From Nymphaea colorata (Eukaryota; Streptophyta; Magnoliopsida; Nymphaeales; Nymphaeaceae), in the NCBI RefSeq assembly GCF_008831285.2, contig NC_045150.1, positions 3,048,001 to 3,112,000 on the forward strand: a stretch of DNA of 64,000 bases. The letters are read 5' to 3'. How positions within the stretch are numbered: the stretch's first letter is position 1; the number at the start of each line of letters is the position of its first letter. The notes beneath the pieces are model-generated. The model was not told the origin of the DNA, searched no databases, and saw nothing but the letters and a program-made list of their open reading frames with translations. This document shows positions 47,851 to 59,373 of the stretch, piece by piece. The position numbers were made by a program, and so were the translations under genes.

Positions 47851-49177
47851 GTGAACAGTAACTCTAGCTTTTTTCAAAGTCACATAACCATCAAACCAAT
47901 GTTGTCTATCTAAATGGATGGTTGAAAAAAAAACAATAAGGTAAATGTGTGAACTAACACTAGATGAAGAAAATGTCTATCACCGTTTTCACTGGGTGAT
48001 TTCTGGCTTTAATTTTCTCTCTTTAATTTTGTCATATATGTATATATATATATTTATTTGTTAGAGCTACTAAGTATGTATTCGAGCTACATCTGGCAAA
48101 TAAACAAAATTAAAGTTGGTTTTTGGAAAAATAAGTGGTAATGCACACTAGAATGTAACTTAGAAGCAATCGGTGACGGCAGCAGCTCTACTGCTGGCCG
48201 CTAGGATAACACCGCTGGAAGTGACCTGTGTTGTGCTCTAGAGCGGGCCAATTCTGTGGTTGAGATCCCTATCATCATCTTAATTAACCAGTTAGAAAAG
48301 GTGACAGGTGAATCTGATCAAGGAGGGTTAGCGCAATGGGACAGGAAGACGGTTCACTTAAAGGGTTTGATATTCGAATTTGGTCATTGTCCCAGTGTAT
48401 TTGTGTATTATTTCTCCAGGCTGCAAAAATCAAGGGGAAACATTTGAAAAAACAAAAAAAATACCTTGTCCTTCCGTTCTCAAACACATCGTTGTCCGGG
48501 TTCGGCCAGTACATGCTGGACCTTTTGGGGCCAACGTAGACGAAGCTGAAGACGTTGTCATCGTTGAAGTAGGCGCGGTAGTAGCCGGTGGTGTAGACGC
48601 CCTCAGCCTTCCTGGACGCCAGCCGCGTGGACATGGTTAACGGCTGCCCCGGCAGCAAGGTGTCAGTCGGGTAGTCGAAGCTCTGCCACACCACTCTTTC
48701 CCTGTCGTCCACCAACACCAGATTTCCCGTCTCCCGCAGCTCCACCCGCACCGCAGCCCCCGCATTGCTGCTGTTGCCGCTGCTCATGGTGGTCGTCCAC
48801 ACGAAGCTGCCGTCTGCGTCCAGCAGGGCGAGGTCACCTCTTTTCCAGAAGGACAAGCGAGAGGCCCTGCTGTTTACCGGCCGGTCCCGGTTGGCCATCC
48901 AGACGACCGCCGTCTGGTCGGGCAGCTCGGCGAACCAGATGGCAAATGAGACAGCATTCACACCCACTGAGTAGAAACCTGCCTTGAACGTTCCTTTCTC
49001 CGAAACGAGGACGTCGTTGGAGGCCCTCTCAGCAGAGAGCGAGTCGCCTCGGTACAACATGTTTGAAGGCCGCCGGGGCGAGGCGGCGACGGAGCCAATC
49101 AGGGCCACCACCAAGGCGAAGAAGAGAGCACGTCCCAGCCGCCTGCTACCCTTGAGAAGCAATGGAGTTCTCGCCAT
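44462..49177 (-). CDS. ZmPK1-like S-domain (G-type lectin) receptor serine/threonine kinase
   Basis: Two exons, 49177-48465 and 46280-44462, join at a split codon (AG|G, Arg238) to give 843 residues. A signal peptide (hydrophobic about 17-32) precedes a B-lectin domain (about 43-175; GTFKAGFYSVGVNAVSFAIW). An S-locus glycoprotein region follows, with an EGF-like Cys cluster (305-332; CRVHGLCGENGLC) and a PAN domain (about 344-418). The single membrane segment is at about 480-502. The kinase has the glycine loop GRGGSGVVYKG (545-555), Lys567 in VAVKRL, catalytic Asp661 in HCDVKPQNVLL and DFG at 679-681. HCD instead of HRD makes it a non-RD kinase, a class often tied to surface sensing in immunity. 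It should sit in the plasma membrane; the ligand is unknown. The extracellular GTFxxGFY pattern is closest to ZmPK1-type proteins. No stop or shift is visible, so it looks functional. Confidence 0.9.
46575..47990. repeat. Three related segments in the receptor kinase intron
   Basis: The motif CTAGTGTTAGTTTACACATT with a pyrimidine-rich flank and AATCATTCATC occurs near 46605. A diverged direct copy (TTAGTATTAGTTTACATATT) is near 46760. An inverted copy (GTGTGAACTAACACTAG) is near 47950. They are probably copies of one small non-autonomous element. Confidence 0.5.
47791..47846. repeat. TA microsatellite
   Basis: About 28 uninterrupted TA units in the receptor kinase intron. Confidence 0.95.
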
Positions 49178-50125
49178 CTTTGTCGTGGATTTGTGTTGGC
49201 CTCCGCAACAAAGAATATACAGAATCTCTCCTTTAAGGACAATTCAGAAAGAAGCAGAAAAGACCCCTTCTTCTCTTCATGATCTCACGAGCTTAACATT
49301 ATTTCTTGTTCGGGATCGAACAAACTCCATGGTCCTCTCTCACTTGGAGAGCAGGTGGAAGGAGCGACCAGTCAAAATAAAAGACCGGATCTTAGCTGGC
49401 GCCGGGTCATCATCCTGTAGGAAGCTGCCGCGAGGTCATCGTCCTGTACAAGTGGATTGACGGGGTAAAAGTCGTGACTGACAGGGTTCCAAGTCCTCCG
49501 GGGCCTAAAGCCGCCGGCGGAGGCAGGTGAAACTTTTTTTTTCTTTTGTTGTGTTTCAAGGATTAAATTATAGTTTTAAAATTTAACAAAGGTTGAAAGA
49601 CAGTTTTGAATTTTTTTTATAGATTAAACTAAAACTTTTACATTATATATATATATATTTTATTTATTTTTAATCTGAAGCTAGCACCCTTCTAAAATTT
49701 GGAAAATAAAATTTAAAATTCTAAAATGTTAAAAATTTTAGGTGAGCAGGTGTAGGCAGTTTCCATCACCAACCTCACAAAAATCCTTTTGTTTGGTATT
49801 ATTGTCTTATACTATTTACTCATTTATATCTAATGGTGCATCTAAAATTGTCAGTCTTTTGAACGAGTGCTCTTCGCCAAAAAATTTCTGACACTGGCTA
49901 GCCCATGCCATTTTTTTTTTAAATTATTTATTCATGTCAGACCAAATAAAAAATTGTACATTGGCCACCAGGTTCACTGTTGGTTTCTTGAGGCTTTGGT
50001 GGAACATCAGCGGTAGTAGTTTTGGTATCTCTATCCAATATCTCATAAACAGCTGGATGGAATCAAATGGATAATTTTTCAGTTTGGTGCGATTCATTGA
50101 GTCACTTTTTTTCTTTTGAAACTAA
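49178..50125. other. Promoter side of the receptor kinase
   Basis: Upstream of the minus-strand receptor kinase start. A direct repeat GGTCATCATCCTGTA / GGTCATCGTCCTGTA is at about 49405-49447. The rest turns AT-rich with homopolymer runs. No core promoter element could be assigned with confidence. Confidence 0.4.
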
Positions 50126-50680
50126 CACTACAAAAAACCTATGCATTACCGACGACCCGAACGTGTCGGTGAAACATGGCAATGCCACAATAAAGGTTTT
50201 ATCGACATTTCGGTTCAACTTAGGCAAAGATAGCATCGGTACAAAGCGTCACCAACATACTGGAGCAGCGCATCCGTCTAGGGCAATTACCGACATCTAG
50301 GAGTGTCGTTGATAGTATGTATTTTTCGACATCCGACGGCCCGAACATGTCGGTGAAACATGGCAATGCCACAATAAAGATTTTATCGACATTTCGGTTC
50401 AACGTAGGCAAAGATAGCATCGGTACAAAGCGTCACCAACATACTGGAGCAGCGCGTCCGTCTAGGGCAATTACCGACATCTAGGAGTGTCGTTGATAGT
50501 ATGTATTTTTCGACATCTTACCAAACGTTGGTAAAACTTTATACCGACAATGCTCTTGGATGTCGGTAAAACTTTTTATCGACAATAACGTGGAGGTCGG
50601 GAAAACTTTAATCGATGTCCACAAAATGTTACTATTATTCTTTATCGACACAAATTTATTGTCGCTGAAGGTGTTTTATT
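50126..50680. mobile_element. CACTA-type transposon end with subterminal repeats
   Basis: CACTACAAAAAACC at 50126 fits the terminal inverted repeat of plant CACTA (En/Spm) elements. It is followed by many short subterminal motifs of the form ACCGAC, GTCGGTGAAA, GTCGGTAAAAC and ATCGACA in both orientations, as expected for transposase-binding arrays. A 184-bp segment is tandemly duplicated (from about 50156 and 50340). The opposite terminus was not found. Confidence 0.65.
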
Positions 50681-51026
50681 TTATTTTTCTCTAATCCAAG
50701 TAGGACACATTTTTTTGAAAATCGGAATTCCATATACAAGATACCTTCTTACATTTTCTATGTATTAAACAAAACAAACAAAACAATTAAATGTTCATAA
50801 ACCAAAAATATATGTATCCTTATGTTACAATACAAATGATTCACTACAGTACAAAATTACAACAATATGAACATAAATTTCTCCCATGATAATGTCATCA
50901 TCAAGGTAGAAATTGTATGAGGTTTGATGGTGTTGGCATGTCTACAACGAACAATAAAAAAACATGTTAGTTCTATCAGAAACTAAATTTAAGAAATAGA
51001 ACTCATTACACCAAATTAAATGTTAC

Positions 51027-51209
51027 TTAACCTGTATCACTAAGCTGTTGTATCATAAAATGAGTAATCTGAGCATGAAATTCAAGAAACTGAGACTTAA
51101 ACGCAGAAACTGTATACTTCAAGGCTGCATTTTTATCCTGCAAGGTATACATGATGCTCGAATTATAGGACAAACCAAACTGACAAGGACTGACACCAAT
51201 CGTCATCAT
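51027..51209 (-). pseudogene. Possible CACTA transposase C-terminal tail
   Basis: The minus-strand frame reads LQDKNAALKYTVSAFKSQFL then AQITHFMIQQL, a coiled-coil-like tail of the sort found at the end of plant En/Spm-type transposases. Its orientation, pointing toward the CACTA end at 50126, fits. The evidence is a short resemblance only. Confidence 0.35.
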
Positions 51210-52966
51210 CCGTACTCTACCATGTCTCTCCTATCCCATCATCAAGAAGTAGGTCATGTTTTTAGTTTTCAGTGTATCCTGCGACCCTTCAGACATCGTT
51301 TGGAGTTATTCTTTTAGTTGATCCTATAATATATGATAACATCATAATGACAGGAATTCACGCATGGCATGCATTAGTTGCAAATTAAGGGGCTGGTCTG
51401 ATGGAGTGGGAAATAGTGCATGTTCAAATTAATTTCATGGGTACTACCATCTTATTGTTAGTCAAACATGTGTTTTGAGATGAATGGAAGCATGCCCACC
51501 TCATCATATTCACACTATGTAAGCATGCCCACCTCACCATATTCACACTTTCAGTATACTGTTGCCAGAGGGGGGTAGTATAGTTGATTGGACTGGTGGG
51601 CCAGTGAGCGCTTGGTCGTTAGATCGGTTCTCATGGGCACTACTTATTTGGATTGCAAATGGTGGCAGGCGCTACTCTTGGGTATACAGTTCACCCAAGC
51701 CTCAATGCAGCTCTAAACCCAAAGGACAGATTTGATTCAAGTCAGATTCACATTTAACTGTGTCCACTTTTGCAAATATTCACATATTCGGAGTTGAATT
51801 TGAATTCTAATATGAATAAAGAAAAGTCATATCCGAAGTCTAATTCGAAATCCAATTTCACAATTCGATCTGATTTTTACATTCATATCTGAATCTGAAT
51901 ATGAATTTTGAATAGAGTTTGACTTATTTTCAAAATGTAAGAACATTAAATATATGATATTTGTTTAAAAATAAATATGACCTGAATTCATATTTGAATC
52001 CACTCGGATATTTTTATATATTTGAATCCAATCAGATCTCATTTTTTAAATACGAATCCAATCCAATTTCTTAATTGGATATTAATTGTTTTCCACATCC
52101 GATTTTTCAAATGGTTTAGTCAGATATCTGATACAAATAAGATATATTGACATCCCTAACTGCAGTGGAAGAGATAGGGGATTCGGCCTTTCATCTGGGC
52201 GATGGATTCCCTCCAACTCACCTAGATGTAGTATATGGTGTGGCTGATCATGAGAAGTCACTCTAAATAAAAGAGAAATTGGCAAAAAATGATTGAAGTA
52301 AAAGACAGGAAAAGGAAGCAATAATGATAGTGAACTTACTGAAATTAGTCAATTATGTAGCTAGGGTAATAAAATTAGGGAGACCGAGCCTCCCAGGTTG
52401 CAATCGGTGCTTAATTATGCAAGGGAAAATAGAGGAAGTTTACCTATTTTTCACAACCAAAGTGGCGAGTTGTAGTTCTGGTTTTCATGGCTCACTTAGT
52501 TGGCAGTGATGCCACCACTATAAGATGTGAGGTATGTAGTTTCAAGTGCTTTAGTGATGGATTCATAGTGTTTGTTAGTTCTTACTTAAGGTAATTTTCC
52601 TTTCCTTTTTTCCTTTGTTCCCCACAAACCTCAATTAGGAATGATACTTTAGAAACACATTTATCGACAATACCATGTAAGAAATGTAATTATATCCGAC
52701 ATTAAATTTTTAAAACTAGAAACAATACCTATTATTATATGTCGTTCCCGATAACAAAAACTTAATGTTCTTGTTATCAAACACCCATTTGGTGTCTATG
52801 TTCTTCCTTAAATTTTGATCATTGCAATTAGTTAACAAGTTCTCGACATTGTTAGAGATGTTATGTGGAGAGAAAAAGAAAAAGCTAGCTAACAAAATAG
52901 AAATTAATTAACTAAAAAGACATCCAACATTACAAAAAGCAGCAAAAAAGCATAAAAGCTATAGAT
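51210..52966. other. Repeat-rich intergenic DNA
   Basis: Contains a 33-bp tandem duplication at 51488-51553 (AAGCATGCCCACCTCA start), then a degenerate stretch at about 51720-52160 built from CCGAATC, TTTGAATCCA and GATATT motifs. That stretch ends ATTGACATCCCTAA, matching in inverse orientation the end of the repeat at 14178. No gene was recognised. Confidence 0.45.
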
Positions 52967-53400
52967 ACTACAACAAAACAGATGTTTTACTAGCAGACTG
53001 AAAGTAGACTGTCAGTAATAAATAGATTTCAATGACAACTGGACAACGGTGACAACAAAGATACTTTTTATTGATGGATGAATGAGGTCATCAGAAAATG
53101 TTCTTATTTACTGATTCGCCTTAAGTACGCACCAGTGAAGGCCGCACATTTACTGACAGAGAGGTTGCTCATCAATATTATGACTGCTAAGATTGACGAG
53201 CGTGTGAAACCATCGGTGCTTGTTGTATCCCTAATGTGCCCATAAACCATCATTAATAGCATAGTTGTTTTACTGATGGTATGTTTCTCCCATCAGTACT
53301 AAGCTCAAACACATTAACAGCTTCTATAGAACCATCAATACTTAGGTTAATATTGATGGTGCTTCTTGCCATTAGTGATTGGTACCCCTATCTTTTCCCC
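52967..53400. repeat. Possible second transposon end with subterminal motifs
   Basis: ACTACAACAAAACAGATG at 52967 resembles a decayed CACTA-like terminus. The next 400 bp hold recurring motifs CCATCAGTA, CCATCGGTG, CTGATGGT and ACTGTCAGTAA in both orientations, a layout like the subterminal array at 50126 but with a different motif. Confidence 0.4.
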
Positions 53401-53989
53401 CTGATCCCCTTTTTTCTTCTCTGTTTCCAGATCACTGCAAAAGATTAACAACTTTCTCTTGCCGATGAAGCTTTCTGATCATCCCTCCATTACTCCTAGC
53501 GACGAAGTTCCCTCTCTATGACCCATCTTCATCAACAACTACTTTTACTAGCTACCTTCACCAGCTGTTTGCTTAAGGAACGATCCTACACGTCCTCTTC
53601 TTGTGCTCCTGTGAATGACACAAAATATAACACAAGAATAGGACAACACACTAATCCACCACTTGTTTCTACACATGGTCATAAAGCATGACACAAGGCA
53701 GCAAAAATCTGAACACACACAACAATAAAATTTTAAGCATAGAAAACCTTTCTCACACACTTTTAACCCACCCGAAGGGTTATATATATATACATGACAC
53801 ACACAAAAAACTGACAAATAAATCACATGACTATTGGTGATTCCGTTATGGCCATAATTAACATATGCATTAAAGAAAAAAACAAAAACTGAAAATTAAA
53901 GGTAGGACAAGCTGTGGAGGCACTTGTGCACACGATTCTTTGAACATGGAATTGTTGGGGAACCAAAAAGGTGGATGTTTTACCTTCTT

Positions 53990-56900
53990 CATAATAACAA
54001 CTACACATTTCTTTGCATTAACTTTCATCACTCCGCCTTAATGCAAAGTTTGAGACACCAAGGTGAGACCGAAACTTTACAAATTTTGGGTATAACAGTG
54101 TCTTAGTAAACCCATTTGCAACTTGCTCATTGGTTGAGCAATACTTCAATACGAATTGATCTTTAACAACAATCTCACAAATGAAATGATGATGAAATTC
54201 AATATGTTTTGTCAGTTCATGGTAAATCAGCATTTCTATAGTAGCCTTGTTGTCACAATGGATTGGTGTTCCTTGACTTTGACTTTGACCAAGATCTTCC
54301 AAAACTTGACGCATCCAAATGGCCTGACTAGTAGCTGCAAATGCAGCAATATACTTCACTTCTGAAGATGATAATGTTGTCGTACTTTACTTCTTTGAAC
54401 ACCATGGTATAGCACATGATCCAAGTGTAAAAACGTAGCCGCTTGTGCTCCTTCGATCATCTATAACTCCTATCGAGTCATTGTTAGTATAGCCAAGTAA
54501 CTTAAACAAACATCGAATTTATACCAAATTCCATATTCAATAGTTTCATGGATGTAAGGCCAAATACGTTTTACTGCACCGAGATGGTGCAATGATGAAT
54601 TGTGCATGAACCCGGATACCAAGTTGACAACAAAAACAATATTTGATCGTATATGAGCCACCAACTAGACCTTTAAACAACATTTCATTGGCCTTCACAG
54701 TCCCATAAAAAAAAGTCAAATTTTTACATGCATTCATGGGAGTAGAAATCGACTTGCAATCTAACATAATATACTTCTTAAGTAGGTTTAATGCATATTT
54801 TTCTTGAGAAATAAAAATGTCATTATTTGTTTGGATAACTTGAAGACCAAGGAAGAAATGCAATAAACCCAAATCTAACATTTCAAAATCACTTATCGTA
54901 CTGTCCTTGAATTTGTGAATGAGCACAACACTTGATCCCATATAGATCATGTCATCTACATAAACACATACTACAAGCATGTCAATATTTTCATTTTTCA
55001 AGTATAATGTAGGTTCACTCTCACAACGTCGAAACCCATTTCTGTGAAGATATGTGTCAAGCCTCCCATACCATGCTCTTGGTGCTTCTTTGAGACCATA
55101 AAAGGTCTTCTTCAACTTATACACCTTCTTCTCTTGTCTACTTATGACAAAACCATGTGGTTGACATACATATATCTTCTTCTAAAGTACCATTCAAAAA
55201 GGTAGATTTGACATCAAATTGAAATGCCTTCTATTTTAAATGAGCTGCTAGTGCCAGTACTAGTCTAATAGTTTCAAAAAGAACAACTCGAGCAAAAGTT
55301 TCAAAATAATCAATGTCATATTTTTATACATACCCTTTGATGACTAGTCTGGCCTTGTATTTTTGCACACTCATTTCACACTTATAGGTTCTTTTCTTTG
55401 TGGAAAGTCTGTAAGTTGCCATGTATCATTTTTCTTAATTGTAGTGACCTCTTCTTTTATTGTTTTTTTCATTCTTCTTTACCACATGCTTCCTTATAAC
55501 ATGATGGTTCAGTTATCATAAAAGCAAATGAACGAGAAGTATATATGTCATATAGGGATCATACCTTTCCTGGTAGAGAAGATTCATCTATAACTACTTT
55601 GACATCTTCTTCATGATCTGTATTGGTCTCTTTTGAATGAGTAGCACTTGATAATGATGCATTTGAGTGAGAAGTTGATTCAACAAATGGAATATGTTGA
55701 TTTTCTATTGTTGTCCACTCCCATGAACCATTCTTATAAAAAATGATATAATGCCGAATGATTAAAGACTTTGTTACCGAATTGTATAGTCGACAACCTT
55801 TTGATTTATTACTATAACTCACAAAAATACATTTCTTACTCTTTTTATCCATTTTGTCTCGACTACTAGAATCAAGCAAGGAGTAAGCAATGCATCCAAA
55901 AACTTTTAAATTACCTACATGAGACTTTTTCTCCCACTATGTTTCATATGAAGTCATAATTGTAGACTGCTTTAGTTAGTGATATGTTGAGAAGATACAC
56001 AGTTTAGTCATTGCTTTAGTCCAAAACTCATTGAGAAGATGCTTCTCATTCAATATACTACAAGCCATCTCTATTATTCTTTCTTTCAACAACCCAATTT
56101 TGCTGAGGAGTTTTTCTTATTGTTAATTGTCTATGTATACCATATAATTTTTAGAAATTGTCAAAATTATTTGAAAGAAATTTTCTCTCTCTATTAATAC
56201 GAAATATTTTTATAGGTCGCCCACATTTTTTTTTCATAAATATTTTGAATTCCTTGAATTTTTCAAAGGCTTCAGATTTTTTAATATGAAGAAACACCCA
56301 AATCATGCGAGAAAATTCATCAGTGAATAGTAAAAAATATCTACTATTATTCAAAGATGGAGTTCTTGTTGGCTCACAAATGTCAGCATATGCTAATTCT
56401 AAGGTAGCTTTTTCTCTTCATGGTTTTTCCAACTGGAAATGGAAGACGATGTTGTTTTCCATACACACATGCTTCACAAATATCTTCATTAATGGTAAGA
56501 CGAGTTAAATCAACAATTAATTTTTTCTGCCCCAATAACATCAGTCTATTGTAGTGCAAGTGTCCATATTTTAAGTGTTACAACATAGACACTTTATTCA
56601 TGTCTGCAACTAAGGCATATGCATCAAAGTGTGAAAATTCGATTGGAAACATTTTGTTCTTTGTCATGTGCACAATCATAGGTGGCATGTTAGAACATCT
56701 CTTTTTGATATAATATACATCATCATGAAATGAAATCAAATATCCTTGTTGTGCTAACTGTCCTACACTTAGCAGGTTATATGCTAATCCAAATATATAG
56801 AAAACATCATGTACCAACCTTTTAGCACCACCTTTAATTGGTATCTCAATCGTGCCTTTATCATTAATTTGCGCCTTTTTGTTGTCTCCAAGTTGAACTT

Positions 56901-57220
56901 GTAACTTTATCAGTTCATCAATATGTCGAAACAAATATTTCTTTCCTGTCATATGATTACAGCATCTACTATCAATAAAACATACATGATCAATATTTTC
57001 TTTTGACTTTGTATGAGTAAAAAACGCGATCGCCCCTGTGCGCGGCAGCTCATCGCATGCTGCCGCGTGCATTTTGCTGAGGCGCCGGGCACTGTTGTAC
57101 CTCGGCAGCGGACTGCAACAATGTAGGCCCCCTCCCCACCTCCCCCTTTTTTCTTGCAAAACTGACAAATTGGGGGTAAGTTTTTTATTTTTTTAAGTGG
57201 CATGAGCCCTGCCCCCACCC
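53990..57220 (-). pseudogene. Copia retrotransposon polyprotein, decayed
   Basis: Fragments run in the correct minus-strand order. 57218-56949 holds half a zinc knuckle (CQFCKKKG). 57168-56578 holds the protease region (CFIDSRCCNHMTG; Asp-Ser-Gly now DSR) and the pre-integrase segment LVHDVFYIFGLAYNLLSVGQ. 56354-56151 is integrase core (YFLLFTDEFSRMIWVFLH). 55879-55559 is its C-terminal side (SKKCIFVSYSNKSKGCRLYN). 55124-54546 is RT with an intact YVDD (VVCVYVDDMIYMGSS). 54359-54018 is RNase H (MKYIAAFAATSQAIWMRQVL, GTPIHCDNKATIEML). Stops and shifts separate the parts. Flanking LTRs were not identified with confidence; a TATA-like run near 53783-53793 may lie in the left one. Confidence 0.85.
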
Positions 57221-57239
57221 CAAAGGGGTATTTGTAGGG

Positions 57240-57700
57240 GTAAGGGCCAATCCCACTTAGTCAAATCCTATTTTCTTTAAAGAAAATGAAAATAATTCAA
57301 AATTATATGAAATTTGAATGAAAATTTTGTGAAATTAAAAAAAAAATCAAATTGTGAGTTTTGGCTCCAAAACTCTTTATAAATAGCCTCACAATCCTCC
57401 AATTTGGGCATGAGCTAGCCCTTGAACTCTAGTGTATTCTCACTTGAAGACTTAGAGTTTTTCCCTTAACTCTCTCTCCCTCTCCCTCTTCCTCTTTTTG
57501 TTTCTCTCTTCTTCTCCAACTTGGAGCAAGTTTTATCAAGGTACAACTCTCTTACAGTCGTCTTCTTGGAGTTTCACTCAATGGGAATTTATGATCATTC
57601 CAAGTTAAGGTGTTCATTTTTCCAAAAGTCATTCTCATTAGAGGTATATTAGAGGTATGTAGTCATCATCCCTCTCCTTTCTTTTTGTTGTTTCTTCCAT
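57240..57700. other. Region with TATA-box-like motif
   Basis: TATAAATAGCC at about 57379 is followed by CA-rich and CT-rich sequence, the layout of a promoter and leader, probably transposon-derived and on the plus strand. No coding sequence can be attached to it. Confidence 0.35.
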
Positions 57701-58402
57701 TCTTCATCTTCCCATGGCCATATAAGATTGCTTTAAAATATCTATTTTGGAGTTAAAAAGCTATTCTTGAGTGCACCGGGAGCTTGAAAAGGAGAAGTAA
57801 TTTTCATTTTATGATTAAATCATGTTATTCCTTTTCTCAAATATAGTATTGTTGTCGTGGCTCTTTCTTTTCTTGAATATAGGCTTGTTATGGTTCCTCT
57901 ATTTCTTTCTTTCTTCATCTTCCCATGGCCATATAAGATAGCTTTAAAATCTCCATTTTCAAGTTAAAAAGCTATTCTTAAGTGCACCGAGAGCATAAGA
58001 AGGTAAAATGATATTTCATTTTATGATTAAATCATGCTCTTTTTTCTCAAATGTTGCATTGTTTGGGTTCTTTTCTTTTCTGTCTTCTTCATCTTTCCAT
58101 GACTATATGAGATAGCTTTCAATCTCTATCTTAGAGTTAAGAAACTATGCTCGAGTGCACCGGAAGCATGAAAAAATAAGATGATATTTCATTTTATGAT
58201 TAAATCATGTTCTCTTTTCTTGAATATAACCTTGCTTTAGTTCCTTTGTTTCCTCTCTCCATTGCCATATGAGATAGCTCTCAAACCTTTATTTTAGATT
58301 CAATGAGCTATGCTCGAGTGCACCGGGAGAATGAGAAGATAAGATGATATTTACATTCTATGATAGAATATGTTCTCTCTATTACTTGAATGTTGCTTTG
58401 TT
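57701..58402. repeat. Four diverged tandem units, about 170-210 bp each
   Basis: Units start near 57705, 57915, 58086 and 58254 with variants of CATGGCCATATAAGATAGCT. Each continues through GAGTGCACCGGGAGCATGA and TTTCATTTTATGATTAAATC to a CT-rich end. They have diverged, and the period shortens from the first to the later units. Confidence 0.75.
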
Positions 58403-58742
58403 TTGGAGATATTATTCATGCATAGTTGTCTAATTTCTTCTATTCATATGTGTTTGTACGGTGAGAATGAAAGTGTGGTTTGAGATTCTCTCTTTATTAT
58501 TGTGTTGATTAATTTTTGAGGTTGGGGCTTGTCCAACCCGAGAAAAATCTCTCATGGATATGTACATGTTAATATTTATTTGCATGTCATTTTATGTTAG
58601 TTTTCTTTTAATCATCCCATTAGGAACCCTAATGAGCATCTTATCATGTGGTTTGAATTTCTTTCATACCCTATGGTGGAAGATACATATTTCCTTGTAA
58701 CTAACGAAATGATAATGTTTATGTTCATATATGTTTGAAATC

Positions 58743-58999
58743 TTGTTTTCCAAAATATTTTCAAAAGAACCATTCCTAATGTGGCTTTGGGGGCTTAGCT
58801 TAGACTCTTACATGAGTCCAAGCTTCCCTCCAGCCTACATCAAACTTGAAGTCGGTTATTTTTCATTTCTTTATTTTTAATTTCATGAAGACACATATGT
58901 ATATACATGTTATGTATATATATATCCACGTGATGATTCCCTTCATTTTCTTCTCTCTAGAATCATTTATTTCTCTTTTCAACTCTAATGCCTTTATCT

Positions 59000-59067
<68 letters not shown>

Positions 59068-59340
59068 CTCCATTTCTTTTCCTCTAAAATCTTCCTTTCT
59101 ATTCAAATCAATGTTATTTTTATAAACTTTCATATATGTGTATATGTGATGGTATATACACATGTATGTACATCTCTTTCTATCTCCCTTTCTTCCTCTC
59201 TTTTTTTTAAAAGTTTTATTTTCTGCCTCTACTTAAGTTAAGACTTTATTTTCGAGAGCTTATATACGTGTGTATACATATATATAAAGAATATGTATTT
59301 CCTCCTCTTTCAAAAGTCTTTTATCTAGTGATCTTTGAAG

Positions 59341-59373
<33 letters not shown>

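Larger units (their letters stand above)
46281..48464 (-). other. Receptor kinase intron with repeats
   Basis: Donor GT is at 48464-48463 and acceptor TATAG ends at 46281. The 2.2-kb intron is AT-rich and holds a TA microsatellite (47791-47846), three related MITE-like segments (about 46575-46670, 46740-46830 and, inverted, 47890-47990) and a CACTACAACAAAC motif at 47261 that resembles a CACTA transposon end. Confidence 0.75.

Noticed and set aside
58846-59241. 131-residue open frame with a long Ile-Tyr run
   Set aside because: It is translation of a TA microsatellite inside an inverted-repeat arm; the same run is open on the other strand.
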